Assembly: GCA_031546815.1 (NCBI GenBank)
Contig: JAVBJV010000018.1
Location: 83,803 to 147,802, forward strand
Direction of reading: 5' to 3'
DNA from: JAVBJV01 sp031546815
GTDB taxonomy: Bacteria > Pseudomonadota > Alphaproteobacteria > Acetobacterales > Acetobacteraceae
DNA: 64,000 nt
Each line of letters starts with the position of its first letter. Positions within the stretch are counted from its first letter, which is position 1. Below, one piece after another: positions 50,447 to 60,253 of this stretch. A model generated the notes under the pieces. It was not told the origin of the DNA. It did not search any database and saw only the letters and a list, made by a program, of their open reading frames with translations. The translations under genes were made by a program, and so were the position numbers.

Positions 50447-51613
50447 ATGGACATGCAAAACATTCCGCCGGTGGCTGAACTCGATGTGCTGAGCGATGAT
50501 GCATTCCGCGCGGTTGCTCGCCGGTTTGTCGAACTCAACTATCCGCCCGAACTGCGCAATCCGCCCAAGCGTCTGCATTGGTCGGAAAACAGTGTCTGGT
50601 ATCTGACGCTGGCCAAGGCCGGCTGGCTGTGTGCCGGATGGCCGCGCGAATATGGCGGCATGGGCCTGTCGCCCAGCAAGCAGATCATCGTGATGGAAGA
50701 ATTCGAACGCCACGGCTGTGCGCGCACGAACGACCATGGCGTGGTGATGGTGGGCCCGCTGCTGATCAACCATGGTTCGCAGTTCCAGAAGAATTTCTTC
50801 CTGCCGGGCATTCTGTCGGGCGATCATGTCTGGTGCCAGGGTTATTCGGAACCGAACTCGGGGTCCGACCTTGCCAGCCTGCGCACCGAAGCGGTTCTGG
50901 ATGGCGACCATTACGTGGTGAACGGCCAGAAGACCTGGACGACGCTGGGTAACGATGCGAACTGGATGTACATGCTGGTTCGCACCGACAAGACCGCAAA
51001 GAAGCAGCAGGGCATTTCGTTCCTGCTGGTGCCGATGGACACGCCGGGTATCACCGTGCGCCCGATCATCAATCTGGATATGCACGACGAGTTCTGCGAG
51101 GTCTTCTTCGACAACGTGCGCGTGCCGAAGGAATATCTGGTCGGCGGCGTGAACAATGGCTGGACGATTGCTAAGGCTCAGCTTGGGTTCGAACGCATCT
51201 ATATCGGCTCGCCCAAGATGTCGTCGTTTGCGCTGTTGCGTCTGAAGCAGCTGGCCGAACGCATGGGCGTCTGGGACGAAGTGGATTTCCAGGACCGTTA
51301 CGCGCATCTGCGCCTCGACCTGGCGGACCTCACTGCGCTGTACGAACGCTTTGTTGCACAGCTGCGCCGTGGCGAAACGCTGGGCCCCGATGTGTCGATG
51401 CTGAAGGTGTTTCAGACCGAACTGTTCCAGCGCATCACCGACGAGATGCTGGCGATCTCGGGCGAGAACGCCGGTCTGCTGGACCCGATGGAAGGCAACC
51501 GCGAACTGCATCCGGCCGGTCTGTTCATTAACGCGCGCCCGACCACCATCTATGGTGGGTCGAGCGAAATCCAGCGCGGCATTCTGGCGAAGAACGTGCT
51601 TGGTCTGCCCTGA
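50447..51613 (+). CDS. Acyl-CoA dehydrogenase family protein, larger subunit type
   Basis: 388 residues. FAD and substrate motifs are in good order: WCQGYSEPNSGSDLASLRTE, VVNGQKTWTTLGNDANWMYM, GITVRPIINLDMHDEFCEVF and the C-terminal TTIYGGSSEIQRGILAKNVL. In many homotetrameric ACADs the base Glu lies in IYEGT at that site; here it is Gly (IYGGSS), as in FadE29-like partners of two-subunit enzymes. It probably forms one complex with the 48618 product (inference). The gene ends the cluster, followed by a nested hairpin. Confidence 0.9.
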   Translation: MDMQNIPPVAELDVLSDDAFRAVARRFVELNYPPELRNPPKRLHWSENSVWYLTLAKAGWLCAGWPREYGGMGLSPSKQIIVMEEFERHGCARTNDHGVVMVGPLLINHGSQFQKNFFLPGILSGDHVWCQGYSEPNSGSDLASLRTEAVLDGDHYVVNGQKTWTTLGNDANWMYMLVRTDKTAKKQQGISFLLVPMDTPGITVRPIINLDMHDEFCEVFFDNVRVPKEYLVGGVNNGWTIAKAQLGFERIYIGSPKMSSFALLRLKQLAERMGVWDEVDFQDRYAHLRLDLADLTALYERFVAQLRRGETLGPDVSMLKVFQTELFQRITDEMLAISGENAGLLDPMEGNRELHPAGLFINARPTTIYGGSSEIQRGILAKNVLGLP

Positions 51614-51650
51614 TGCCGGGGTGACTATCCAGGCGTAATCCGAAGCGTTT

Positions 51651-51710
51651 CGGGGCGATGAATCCGATGATCGATATGATCGTCGGGTGCATCGCCCCGA
51701 TGTATTTTAT
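51651..51710 (+). terminator. Nested hairpin after the acyl-CoA cluster
   Basis: CGGGGCGATG (51651-51660) pairs exactly with CATCGCCCCG (51690-51699). Inside, CCGATGATC (51664-51672) pairs with GATCGTCGG (51678-51686) with one G-T wobble. ATGTATTTTAT follows. A terminator about 40 bases after the stop is the simplest reading. Confidence 0.65.
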
Positions 51711-51823
51711 CTCCAGCGTTTGCATGCTGATTTCGCAAGAGGATCGTGTTTCCGAACAACTTGCTTTGATCGTGCGTGCACGGCATGTTCCACGCAAGGA
51801 AAAGTCCTGGAGAGAAGAGTAGA

Positions 51824-52828
51824 ATGAATCATCTGACGAAGCGTACCCTGCTTGGGGCAGGGCTTGGCGTAACCGCGCTGATGACGACGCGTGCTTTTGC
51901 ACAGACCGCATGGCGGCCTGATCGCCCCGTTCGTATTATTGTTCCTGCAGCGCCTGGTGGCACCACCGATATCGTGGCGCGTTTGCTGTCGGCGCATCTG
52001 ACGAAGGCGTGGGGACATTCCTGTGTGGCGGATAACCGTTCGGGCGGTGGTGGTCTGATCGGCACGCTGGAAGCGGTGCGTGCAGGTGGAGATGGATACA
52101 CGATCCTGTCCGGCAATATCGGCCCGCAGTCGATTGCGTATTCGCTGTTCCGCAACATGCAGTACAAGCAGGACGATCTGATCCCGGTCTCGAACGTGGT
52201 GCGCGGACCGAATGTGCTCGTGGTGAACAACAATGTTCCGGCACAGAATTTCCAGCAGTTCATCGCCTATCTGCGCGCCACTTCGGGCAAGCTGTCCTAT
52301 GCGTCGCAGGGAGTCGGCCAGTCGGGCCATCTGTCGGCCGTGTGGTTCCAGCAGCTGATGAAGACCGATGCGACGCATGTGCCGTATCGCGGTGCCGGCC
52401 CATCGATGATTGGCCTGCTGAGCGGTGATGTGCAGTTCAGCTTTGATAACCTGAGCACAGCGATGCCGCAGATCCGTGCGGGCAAGGTGCGCGCACTGGC
52501 GGTGACCACGGCGGAACGCAATGCGCAGCTGCCGGACATTCCGGCATTGCGCGAAGTAGCCCCCGAACTGGCCGAGGCGAATTTCGACGTCTCGACCTGG
52601 TTCGGGATCTTCATGCCCAAAGGTACGCCGGATGCGATCGTTCGTTCGCTGAACGCCGAGATAAAGGTGATGATGGACCGGCCAGACGTCCAGCAGCAGA
52701 TCACCGAACAGATGGGCGGTATTCCGTCGTACGGAACGCCCGAGCAGTACAAGGCGTTCGTGGAATCCGAAATCGCCAAATGGCGCGGTGTGATTCAGCG
52801 CGAGGGCCTGCAGCTCGATATCGGCTGA
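51824..52828 (+). CDS. TctC/Bug family solute-binding protein, tandem copy 1
   Basis: 334 residues from ATG 51824 (MNHLTKRTLLGAGLGV), with a leader ending near AFAQ. Bug-family blocks: WRPDRPVRIIVPAAPGGTTD, SGGGGLIGTLEAVRAGGDGY, HVPYRGAGPSMIGLLSGDVQ and FDVSTWFGIFMPKGTPDAIV. GAAGAG lies shortly upstream of the start. It is closely similar to the next gene, including a 75-base stretch with only two differences. No TctA/TctB transporter genes are adjacent; it may work with a distant TTT transporter. Confidence 0.93.
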   Translation: MNHLTKRTLLGAGLGVTALMTTRAFAQTAWRPDRPVRIIVPAAPGGTTDIVARLLSAHLTKAWGHSCVADNRSGGGGLIGTLEAVRAGGDGYTILSGNIGPQSIAYSLFRNMQYKQDDLIPVSNVVRGPNVLVVNNNVPAQNFQQFIAYLRATSGKLSYASQGVGQSGHLSAVWFQQLMKTDATHVPYRGAGPSMIGLLSGDVQFSFDNLSTAMPQIRAGKVRALAVTTAERNAQLPDIPALREVAPELAEANFDVSTWFGIFMPKGTPDAIVRSLNAEIKVMMDRPDVQQQITEQMGGIPSYGTPEQYKAFVESEIAKWRGVIQREGLQLDIG

Positions 52829-52831
52829 ACA

Positions 52832-52876
52832 AACGGGCGGCCATGCCGATTGGTGTGGCCGCCCGTTGTATTTTCT
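52832..52876 (+). terminator. Rho-independent terminator after the first tandem TctC gene
   Basis: AACGGGCGGCCA (52832-52843) pairs exactly with TGGCCGCCCGTT (52856-52867) and is followed by GTATTTTC, giving a 12-bp stem with a modest T-tail. Confidence 0.8.
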
Positions 52877-52936
52877 GACTTGTGAGGATCGTTCGGCAGT
52901 TGCATCTTCTTCCCCGAAGAATAAACGGAGGAAGCG

Positions 52937-53938
52937 ATGAATAAACTGACACGGCGCACCGTGCTTGGTGCCGGACTTGGCGCAGGATTGCTGGCAGCGA
53001 ATGCTGCGCGCGCCGATGCATGGCGCCCGACGCGCCCGGTGCGCATTGTGGTGCCAGCCGCGCCTGGTGGAACAACCGACATTGTGGCGCGCTTGCTGTC
53101 GAACCATCTGACGCATGCGTGGGGGCAGGCTTGTGTGGTGGATAACCGCTCGGGCGCGGGCGGGCTGATCGGCACGGTGGAAGCGGTGCGTGCGGCGCCG
53201 GATGGATACACGATCCTGTCGGGGAATATCGGCCCGCAGTCGATTGCGTATTCGCTGTTCCGCAACATGCAGTACACGCCGGACGACCTGATCCCGGTTT
53301 CCAACGTGGTGCGCGGCCCCAATGCGTTGATGGTGACCAACGATTTCCCGGCGCAGGATTTCCAGCAGTTCCTGACCTATCTGCGCCAGAATCCAGGCAA
53401 GGTGAGCTGCGGTTTCTCGGGCATGGGGCAGTCGGGGCATCTCGCGGGGATCTGGTTCAACCAGTTGCTGGGGACCGACTTCATCCAGGTGCCGTATCGT
53501 GGTGCTGGTCCCGCGATGATCGAACTGATGGCGGGCAACGTGCAGTGTCTGTTCGACAATCTGACCACAGCGGTGCAGCAGATCCGCGCAGGCAAGGTGC
53601 GTCTGCTGGCGGTGACGTCCGCAACCCGAAGCCCGCTGTTCCCCGACATCCCCACGATGAGCGAACTGGTCCCCGAACTAGCACAGGCGAAGTTCGACGT
53701 CTCGACCTGGTTCGGGATCTTCATGCCCAAGGGCACGCCGGACCCGATCATCCAGTCGCTGAATGCCGAGATCAAGATCATGATGGATCAGCCATCGGTG
53801 AAGCAGCAGATCAGCGAACAGATGGCGGGGATTCCGTCTTACAGCACCCCGGCCGAGTTCCGCGCATTTGTGAATTCCGAAATCGCCAAGTGGCGCGGTG
53901 TGGTCGAACGCGGCGGTCTGCAGCTTGATGCGGGCTGA
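52937..53938 (+). CDS. TctC/Bug family solute-binding protein, tandem copy 2
   Basis: 333 residues with leader NKLTRRTVLGAGLGAGLLAA (twin-arginine type). It is colinear with the preceding gene with one codon of offset in the N-terminal part: WRPTRPVRIVVPAAPGGTTD, SGAGGLIGTVEAVRAAPDGY, QVPYRGAGPAMIELMAGNVQ, FDVSTWFGIFMPKGTPDPII. GGAGGAAG precedes ATG 52937. Differences fall mainly in the segment between residues 115 and 175, which could tune ligand choice (inference). A terminator separates it from copy 1. Confidence 0.93.
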   Translation: MNKLTRRTVLGAGLGAGLLAANAARADAWRPTRPVRIVVPAAPGGTTDIVARLLSNHLTHAWGQACVVDNRSGAGGLIGTVEAVRAAPDGYTILSGNIGPQSIAYSLFRNMQYTPDDLIPVSNVVRGPNALMVTNDFPAQDFQQFLTYLRQNPGKVSCGFSGMGQSGHLAGIWFNQLLGTDFIQVPYRGAGPAMIELMAGNVQCLFDNLTTAVQQIRAGKVRLLAVTSATRSPLFPDIPTMSELVPELAQAKFDVSTWFGIFMPKGTPDPIIQSLNAEIKIMMDQPSVKQQISEQMAGIPSYSTPAEFRAFVNSEIAKWRGVVERGGLQLDAG

Positions 53939-53966
53939 TTGAAAACCAATCGCCACACGATGCGTT

Positions 53967-54002
53967 TTTTCCCGCCCAGGTGATTTGACCCGGGCGGGAA
54001 AA
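53967..54002. repeat. Hairpin between the TctC and DMT transporter genes
   Basis: TTTTCCCGCCC (53967-53977) and GGGCGGGAAAA (53992-54002) are exact reverse complements around 14 bases. The T-run is in the 5' arm, so this is not a standard terminator for the plus strand. Confidence 0.5.
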
Positions 54003-54037
54003 GCGATAGGGTCCGCGCGCGTCTGTGTGGAAAAGCA

Positions 54038-54946
54038 ATGCTGCCTCTCTGGATTCCGGTTACCTTTACCGCCGCCCTGTTTCAGACATGGCGTACGGCC
54101 TTGCAGCAGCGTCTGCGCGGAGTGCTCTCGGTCAATGCTGCGGGGTTTGTGCGTTATATCTACGCTATTCCGGTCGGGCTGACGTTTCTGTCCCTGTGGC
54201 TGCTGGTCACGCAGGGCACGCTGCCCGCGGTAAACTGGCGCTTCCTGCTGGCGTGCGCCGCAGGTGGGCTGTTGCAGATTTTCGGCACGACACTGCTGAT
54301 CATGGCATTCGGGTTTCGCAATTTTGCGGTAGGTACTGCCTACGCAAAGACCGAGGCCGTGCAAGGGGCGATCATCGCCCTGATCATTCTGGGCGAGGTT
54401 CTGTCACCCACGTCGTGGTCCGGCATCGGGCTGAGTGTGGTTGGGGTGCTGGTGCTGTCTCTGGGCGGGCACAATCTGCGTCTGTCTGAGTTGCTGCGGG
54501 CGACGGTTCAGCCGGCGGCACTGTGCGGGTTGAGTTCGGGGTTTGTGTTCGCGTTCACGTCCATCTGCATCAAGCTGGCGAACCAGGCCCTGCCGCAGGA
54601 CGACCTGATCCGTAATGCGCTGTTCGGGCTGGTGGTGACCAACATCATGCAGACGGTGATGCAGGGCGGCTGGCTGATGTGGCGCGAACCACAGCAGTTG
54701 CGGCTGGCATTCACCACGTGGCGTAGCTCGGCCTGGGTGGGGGCGCTGTCGGCGTGCGGGTCGGCGTGCTGGTTCACGGCCTTCGCGCTGGCACCCGTCG
54801 CCATGGTGCGCGCGCTGGGGCAGGTCGAGATGGTGTTCACGCTGATGTTCAGCCGCTTCTATCTGAAAGAAACGCTGCGCCGGGTGGATATCGTCGGGCT
54901 GGTGCTGATTATCTGCGGTGTGATTCTGGTGCTGCTGGGGCGGTAG
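54038..54946 (+). CDS. EamA/DMT superfamily transporter
   Basis: 302 residues with about ten hydrophobic segments in two EamA-like halves. Visible family-like features are FRNFAVGTAYAKTEAVQGAI at the end of helix 4, SWSGIGLSVVGVLVLSLGGH and the C-terminal VAMVRALGQVEMVFTLMFSR followed by FYLKETLRRVDIVGLVLI. Members export or import small metabolites; the substrate is not predictable. It converges with the carbonic anhydrase gene, seven bases away. Confidence 0.88.
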   Translation: MLPLWIPVTFTAALFQTWRTALQQRLRGVLSVNAAGFVRYIYAIPVGLTFLSLWLLVTQGTLPAVNWRFLLACAAGGLLQIFGTTLLIMAFGFRNFAVGTAYAKTEAVQGAIIALIILGEVLSPTSWSGIGLSVVGVLVLSLGGHNLRLSELLRATVQPAALCGLSSGFVFAFTSICIKLANQALPQDDLIRNALFGLVVTNIMQTVMQGGWLMWREPQQLRLAFTTWRSSAWVGALSACGSACWFTAFALAPVAMVRALGQVEMVFTLMFSRFYLKETLRRVDIVGLVLIICGVILVLLGR

Positions 54947-54953
54947 GGCGCAC

Positions 54954-55562
54954 CTATTCGACCGTGCTGAACTGCCCATCCTTGTCCATCAGAACCAGTG
55001 CACCAGCATGGATGTCGAAGTAACCGGCATGCAGCCTTAACGTGCCCGCTTCTTCTGCCGCGCGTACCCACGGGAAGCTACGCAGGTTTTCCAGCGATAC
55101 GCGCAGCACTTCCTGTTCGCAGGCCAGCATCTGGTCGGGTGCGTCGCAGACCAGCGCGCGTTCGCGGGCGCGTTTGGCGATGCTCATCCAGTTGCCCACG
55201 AAGTCGGCCGCATTGTCGGGGGTGCCGTGCAGCAGTGCATGCACGCCGCCGCATTGCGTGTGGCCCAGCACGATCAGGTGCTGCACGCCCAGCACGCGCA
55301 CGCCGAATTCAAGTGCCGCGCTGGTGCCGTGATACTGTGAGTCAGGGGCATAGGGCGGCACCAGATTGGCGACGTTGCGCACCACAAACAGATCCCCCGG
55401 CGAGGCCGAGAAAATTGCCTGCGGGTCCACCCGGCTGTCCGAACATGAAATCACCATCCCCCATGGGCGTTGCCCATCGGTTGCCAGTTGTTGCAGCAGG
55501 GCTTTTTCCTGCGGCCAGGTTTCCTGGCGGAATTGGCGATAGCGTGCGATCAGCTCTTCCAA
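54954..55562 (-). CDS. Beta-carbonic anhydrase
   Basis: 202 residues. The zinc ligands and catalytic dyad are in ISCSDSRVDPQAIF (Cys, Asp-Arg) and LIVLGHTQCGGVHALL (His, Cys), with VVRNVANLVPPY between them. It interconverts CO2 and bicarbonate in the cytoplasm. It lies 64 bases downstream of the hydrolase-like gene on the same strand and may be its operon partner. Confidence 0.95.
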   Translation of the reverse strand: MEELIARYRQFRQETWPQEKALLQQLATDGQRPWGMVISCSDSRVDPQAIFSASPGDLFVVRNVANLVPPYAPDSQYHGTSAALEFGVRVLGVQHLIVLGHTQCGGVHALLHGTPDNAADFVGNWMSIAKRARERALVCDAPDQMLACEQEVLRVSLENLRSFPWVRAAEEAGTLRLHAGYFDIHAGALVLMDKDGQFSTVE

Positions 55563-55626
55563 AGATGTCGTCCCTGTTGTGACGGCCTGTTTTGGACCTG
55601 CTGGGCCGTCGCTGTCAAAACCCGAA

Positions 55627-56643
55627 TCAGGGGGCCAGCATTGCGGCGATGGTGTCGGGGGCCACGTCCTCGATCCGTGCGGGAGACCATTTGGGTGTCC
55701 GGTCCTTGTCCACCAGCATGGCGCGCACCCCTTCGATGAAGTCCGGATGCCGGGTCACGCGCCGGGTCAGGCGCAGTTCGGCGTCCAGGCACTGGGCCAG
55801 CGTGCGCCCGGCCCCCGCCCGCACCAGCGCGAACGACCACAGCACCGAGGACGGTGAAACCGACCGCAGGGTCTTCAACTGTTCCTGCGCCCAGTCGCAG
55901 TCCTCGGCCTGCAGGCGGGTGATGATATCGGCCACTGACTCCGCGCCAAAGCACCGGTCGATCAGCGCGCGGCGCGCCGGGAAATCGCCCACAGGCACGG
56001 TCTCGGCAAAGCGTCCCAGCGCACCCGGTCCGTCGGTGGCCAGTGCGTCGGACAATGCGGCAAGCTGCGCGCGCGGCACGTAATGCGTGGCGAGACCCGC
56101 CTGCACGGCATCGGCCCCCAGTAGACGCGCGCCGGTCAACGCCATCCACATGCCGATCGCCCCGGGCAGGCGCGGCAGGACATAGGTCGCGCCGACATCG
56201 GGGAACAGCGCGATGGCGGTCTCGGGCATTGCGAACATCGCGTGTTCGGTGGCGACGCGATACGCGCCATGCACCGACACCCCAACCCCGCCGCCCAGAC
56301 AGAACCCGTCGACCAGCGCGATGCAAGGTTTGCGATACTCGGCGATCAGGCGGTTCAGCGCGTATTCTTCCGCAAAGAACGCCTCGATCATGTCGTGCTG
56401 CCCGTTGAGGCTCTGCTGGCGGACTTCGCGAATGTCGCCACCGGCGCAGAATGCCTTGCCGCCCGCACCGTCCACCACCACGGCATGAATGGCGGGATCG
56501 TCCTGCCAGGCGTGCAGCGCGGCGGTCATCGCGCGGATCATCGGCAGGTCCAGCGCATTCAGCGCCTGCGGGCGATTCAGCGTGATGCGGCCGATGCGGC
56601 CATCACGGCGGACAAGGATATTTACGGTCTCGGACATGTTCAT
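55627..56643 (-). CDS. 3-hydroxyisobutyryl-CoA hydrolase-type enoyl-CoA hydratase/isomerase
   Basis: 338 residues, longer than simple crotonases and with the HIBYL-CoA hydrolase pattern: ITLNRPQALNALDLPMIRAM, GGKAFCAGGDIREVRQQSLN, LVDGFCLGGGVGVSVHG and the catalytic MPETAIALFPDVGATYVLPR. Such enzymes release 3-hydroxyisobutyrate in valine degradation. The ATG at 56637 is an alternative start. It is divergent from the Pot-type importer. Confidence 0.9.
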   Translation of the reverse strand: MNMSETVNILVRRDGRIGRITLNRPQALNALDLPMIRAMTAALHAWQDDPAIHAVVVDGAGGKAFCAGGDIREVRQQSLNGQHDMIEAFFAEEYALNRLIAEYRKPCIALVDGFCLGGGVGVSVHGAYRVATEHAMFAMPETAIALFPDVGATYVLPRLPGAIGMWMALTGARLLGADAVQAGLATHYVPRAQLAALSDALATDGPGALGRFAETVPVGDFPARRALIDRCFGAESVADIITRLQAEDCDWAQEQLKTLRSVSPSSVLWSFALVRAGAGRTLAQCLDAELRLTRRVTRHPDFIEGVRAMLVDKDRTPKWSPARIEDVAPDTIAAMLAP

Positions 56644-56713
56644 GGCGCGCCATTCTGCAGTGCGGCACCGATGGTAGCGCGCCCTGAAAATTACGCAAAT
56701 GAACCATGTTCTC

Positions 56714-56742
56714 TTGACATGGCAGAATAGGAGCGGAAATTA
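56714..56742 (+). promoter_or_regulatory. Candidate promoter of the Pot-type importer operon
   Basis: A perfect TTGACA (56714-56719) lies 17 bases before AAATTA, which is a poor -10. The gene start is 45 bases further on. The strong -35 in the divergent gap makes it a reasonable candidate only. Confidence 0.3.
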
Positions 56743-56786
56743 ACAGTTACGGTTGGCAAAAAATGACCGGCAGGGAGTAAGAATTA

Positions 56787-57893
<1,107 letters not shown>

Positions 57894-57951
57894 CGATTTT
57901 CTGAACGGGGCCAGAGACTGGTCCGCCTGTAACAACGAGGGGACGGAATTC

Positions 57952-58992
57952 ATGAGAAAATACGGTTTCGTGGCAGCACTGGCCATTGGTGTGGCGGCTG
58001 TTTTCGCCCCGCAGGCAGAGGCGCGCGATCTGACGGTCGTGTCGTGGGGTGGTGCATATCAGGATGCCCAGCGCGACGTCTATTTCCGTCCCTTCATGCA
58101 GCAGAGCAACGCGCGCATGCTGGAAGAAAGCTGGGATGGCGGCATCGGTGTGCTGCGCGCCAAGATCCAGTCCGGCAACAACAACTGGGACGTCGTGCAG
58201 GTCGAGGGTGATGAACTGCTGATCGGCTGCGATGAAGGGCTGTTCGAACAGCTCGACTACGCGCGCATTGGCGGGCGCGACCGGTATCTGCCGCAGGCAA
58301 CGCATGAATGTGGCGTGGGCAGCATTCTGTATAACTTCGTGCTGGCGTGGGATCGCAGCCGTTATTCCGGCACGCCGACCTGGCAGGATTTCTTCGCGCC
58401 CGACCGTGTGCCCGGCGCACGCGGGTTGCGTCGCAACGTGAAGGGCGCGCTGGAATACGCGCTGCTGGGCGACGGGGTTCCGCCGGCCGATGTATATCGC
58501 GTGCTCGCCACGCCGGAAGGGGTGGACCGGGCATTCCGCGCGCTGGATCGCATCAAGCCGAATGTGGTCTGGTGGTCGGCCATGGCGCAGGCACCGCAGA
58601 TCCTGGGCAGTGGCGAAGTGATGTTCACGCAGGCGGCGAATGGGCGCATCACCTCGGCCAATCGCAACGAGGGGCGCAACTTCGGCATCCAGTGGGCGGG
58701 CAGTCTGGCCGTGGTCGATTCATGGGTCATCATGCGCAACAGCCCGAACCGCGATCAGGCGTACCAGTTCCTGAATTTCGTCAGCGCGCCGCAGCTGCAG
58801 GCGCAGCTGACGCAGCGGATTCCGTATGGCGGTCCCTCGCGTGGTGCCAACGACGACCTGTCCCCCGAAGTGCGGGCTGTCAGCCCGACCAATCCGGAAA
58901 ATCTGGATGTGTCGCTGCGTCTGAATGACCAGTTCTGGCTGGACAATCTCGACCGGCTGAACCAGCGCTTCAACGCGTGGCTGGCACGATGA
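57952..58992 (+). CDS. Polyamine-type ABC transporter substrate-binding protein (PotD-like)
   Basis: 346 residues with signal peptide KYGFVAALAIGVAAVFAPQA. The family 1/PotD-type pattern is DLTVVSWGGAYQDAQRDVYF and NNWDVVQVEGDELLIGCDEG at the N-terminus, then IQWAGSLAVVDSWVIMRNSP. It would bind spermidine, putrescine or a similar ligand in the periplasm; residues deciding which are not obvious. It starts 58 bases after the ATPase gene. Confidence 0.9.
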   Translation: MRKYGFVAALAIGVAAVFAPQAEARDLTVVSWGGAYQDAQRDVYFRPFMQQSNARMLEESWDGGIGVLRAKIQSGNNNWDVVQVEGDELLIGCDEGLFEQLDYARIGGRDRYLPQATHECGVGSILYNFVLAWDRSRYSGTPTWQDFFAPDRVPGARGLRRNVKGALEYALLGDGVPPADVYRVLATPEGVDRAFRALDRIKPNVVWWSAMAQAPQILGSGEVMFTQAANGRITSANRNEGRNFGIQWAGSLAVVDSWVIMRNSPNRDQAYQFLNFVSAPQLQAQLTQRIPYGGPSRGANDDLSPEVRAVSPTNPENLDVSLRLNDQFWLDNLDRLNQRFNAWLAR

Positions 58993-59005
58993 GGGGCAGA
59001 AGCGT

Positions 59006-60253
59006 TTGAACGACATGACCGTCACGGCGGCAACGGCCGACCGGATGTCCGCACCGGAACCCCAGCTGCGCATCAAACGGCGCGGGACCTTTGCGGGCGC
59101 CGTTCTGGTCTTGCCGTTGCTGCTGTTCCTGCTGGTGTCGTTCCTGGGACCGATTGGCGCGATGCTGCTGCGCGGGGTGGAAGATCCGGAAGTCTCGCAG
59201 ATCATGCCGCATACGATTGCATCCCTGCGCAACTGGGACGGCAAGGAAATTCCCGGAGAAGCCGCGTTTGCCGCGCTGGTGCAGGATCTGCGCGTGGCGC
59301 GCGCCGAACGCACGCTGGGTACGGCGGCCAGCCGCCTGAACAACGACGTTGCCGGGTTCCAGAGCATGCTCTCGGTCACCGCGCGGCGTGTGGCGAATCC
59401 CTTCGAAGGATCGCCGCGCGACTTTGTGCTGGCGGTGGATCCAGGGTGGGGCAATCTGGAATCCTGGGTGGCGATCAAGCGGGCATCGGGGCCGTTCACA
59501 ACGTTCTATCTACTCTCGGCGCTGGATATGCGGCGCGACGTGAATAACGACATCGTGCGCCAACCCGAAAACCAGCGTGTGTTCCTGACGACTCTGGGGC
59601 GCACGTTCTGGGTGGCGGGGCTTGGCACGCTGATCTGTCTGGTGCTGGCGTATCCATTGTCGGCGTTGCTGGCATCGCTGCCGAAGCGCAAGGCTGGGTT
59701 GTTGCTGCTGTTCGTGCTGCTGCCGTTCTGGACCAGCCTGATGGTGCGCACCGCGGCGTGGATGGTGCTGCTGGCACAACAGGGTGTGGTGAACGAAGCG
59801 CTGGTGACGCTGGGAATCTTCGGCGTGCCGCAGCAATTGCTGTTCAGCCGGTTCGCGGTGCTGATCTCGATGGTGCATATCCTGCTGCCGTTCATGATCC
59901 TGCCGCTCTATGCGGTGATGCAGCAGATCCCGCCCTATTACGTGCGCGCGGCGCATAGTCTGGGGGCTGGGCCAATTCGCGCGCTGCTGCGTGTGTGGGT
60001 GCCGCAGACCCTGCCGGGGATTGGGGCCGGGTGTCTGATGGTGTTCATTCAGGCGCTGGGCTTTTACATTACGCCGACCCTGCTGGGTGGTGGCGAGGAT
60101 CAGATGCTGTCTCAGCTGATCGGTTTCTATGCAAACCAGACGGTGAACTGGGGTCTGGCGGCGGCGCTGTCGCTACTGCTGCTGGGGCTGACGGCGGTGC
60201 TGGTGGCGATCTACGGACGAATGGTCGGCTTTTCGGCGGTGCGCACATCATGA
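59006..60253 (+). CDS. ABC transporter permease (PotB-like)
   Basis: 415 residues, starting at TTG 59006 because GAGGGG lies nine bases upstream, while ATG 59015 is 18 bases from it. The first membrane segment (AGAVLVLPLLLFLLVSFLG) is followed by a long periplasmic loop (about 50-190), longer than in most PotB proteins. Then come five segments with the coupling motif VRAAHSLGAGPIRALLRVWV. The stop overlaps the next ATG (60250-60253). Confidence 0.9.
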   Translation: MNDMTVTAATADRMSAPEPQLRIKRRGTFAGAVLVLPLLLFLLVSFLGPIGAMLLRGVEDPEVSQIMPHTIASLRNWDGKEIPGEAAFAALVQDLRVARAERTLGTAASRLNNDVAGFQSMLSVTARRVANPFEGSPRDFVLAVDPGWGNLESWVAIKRASGPFTTFYLLSALDMRRDVNNDIVRQPENQRVFLTTLGRTFWVAGLGTLICLVLAYPLSALLASLPKRKAGLLLLFVLLPFWTSLMVRTAAWMVLLAQQGVVNEALVTLGIFGVPQQLLFSRFAVLISMVHILLPFMILPLYAVMQQIPPYYVRAAHSLGAGPIRALLRVWVPQTLPGIGAGCLMVFIQALGFYITPTLLGGGEDQMLSQLIGFYANQTVNWGLAAALSLLLLGLTAVLVAIYGRMVGFSAVRTS

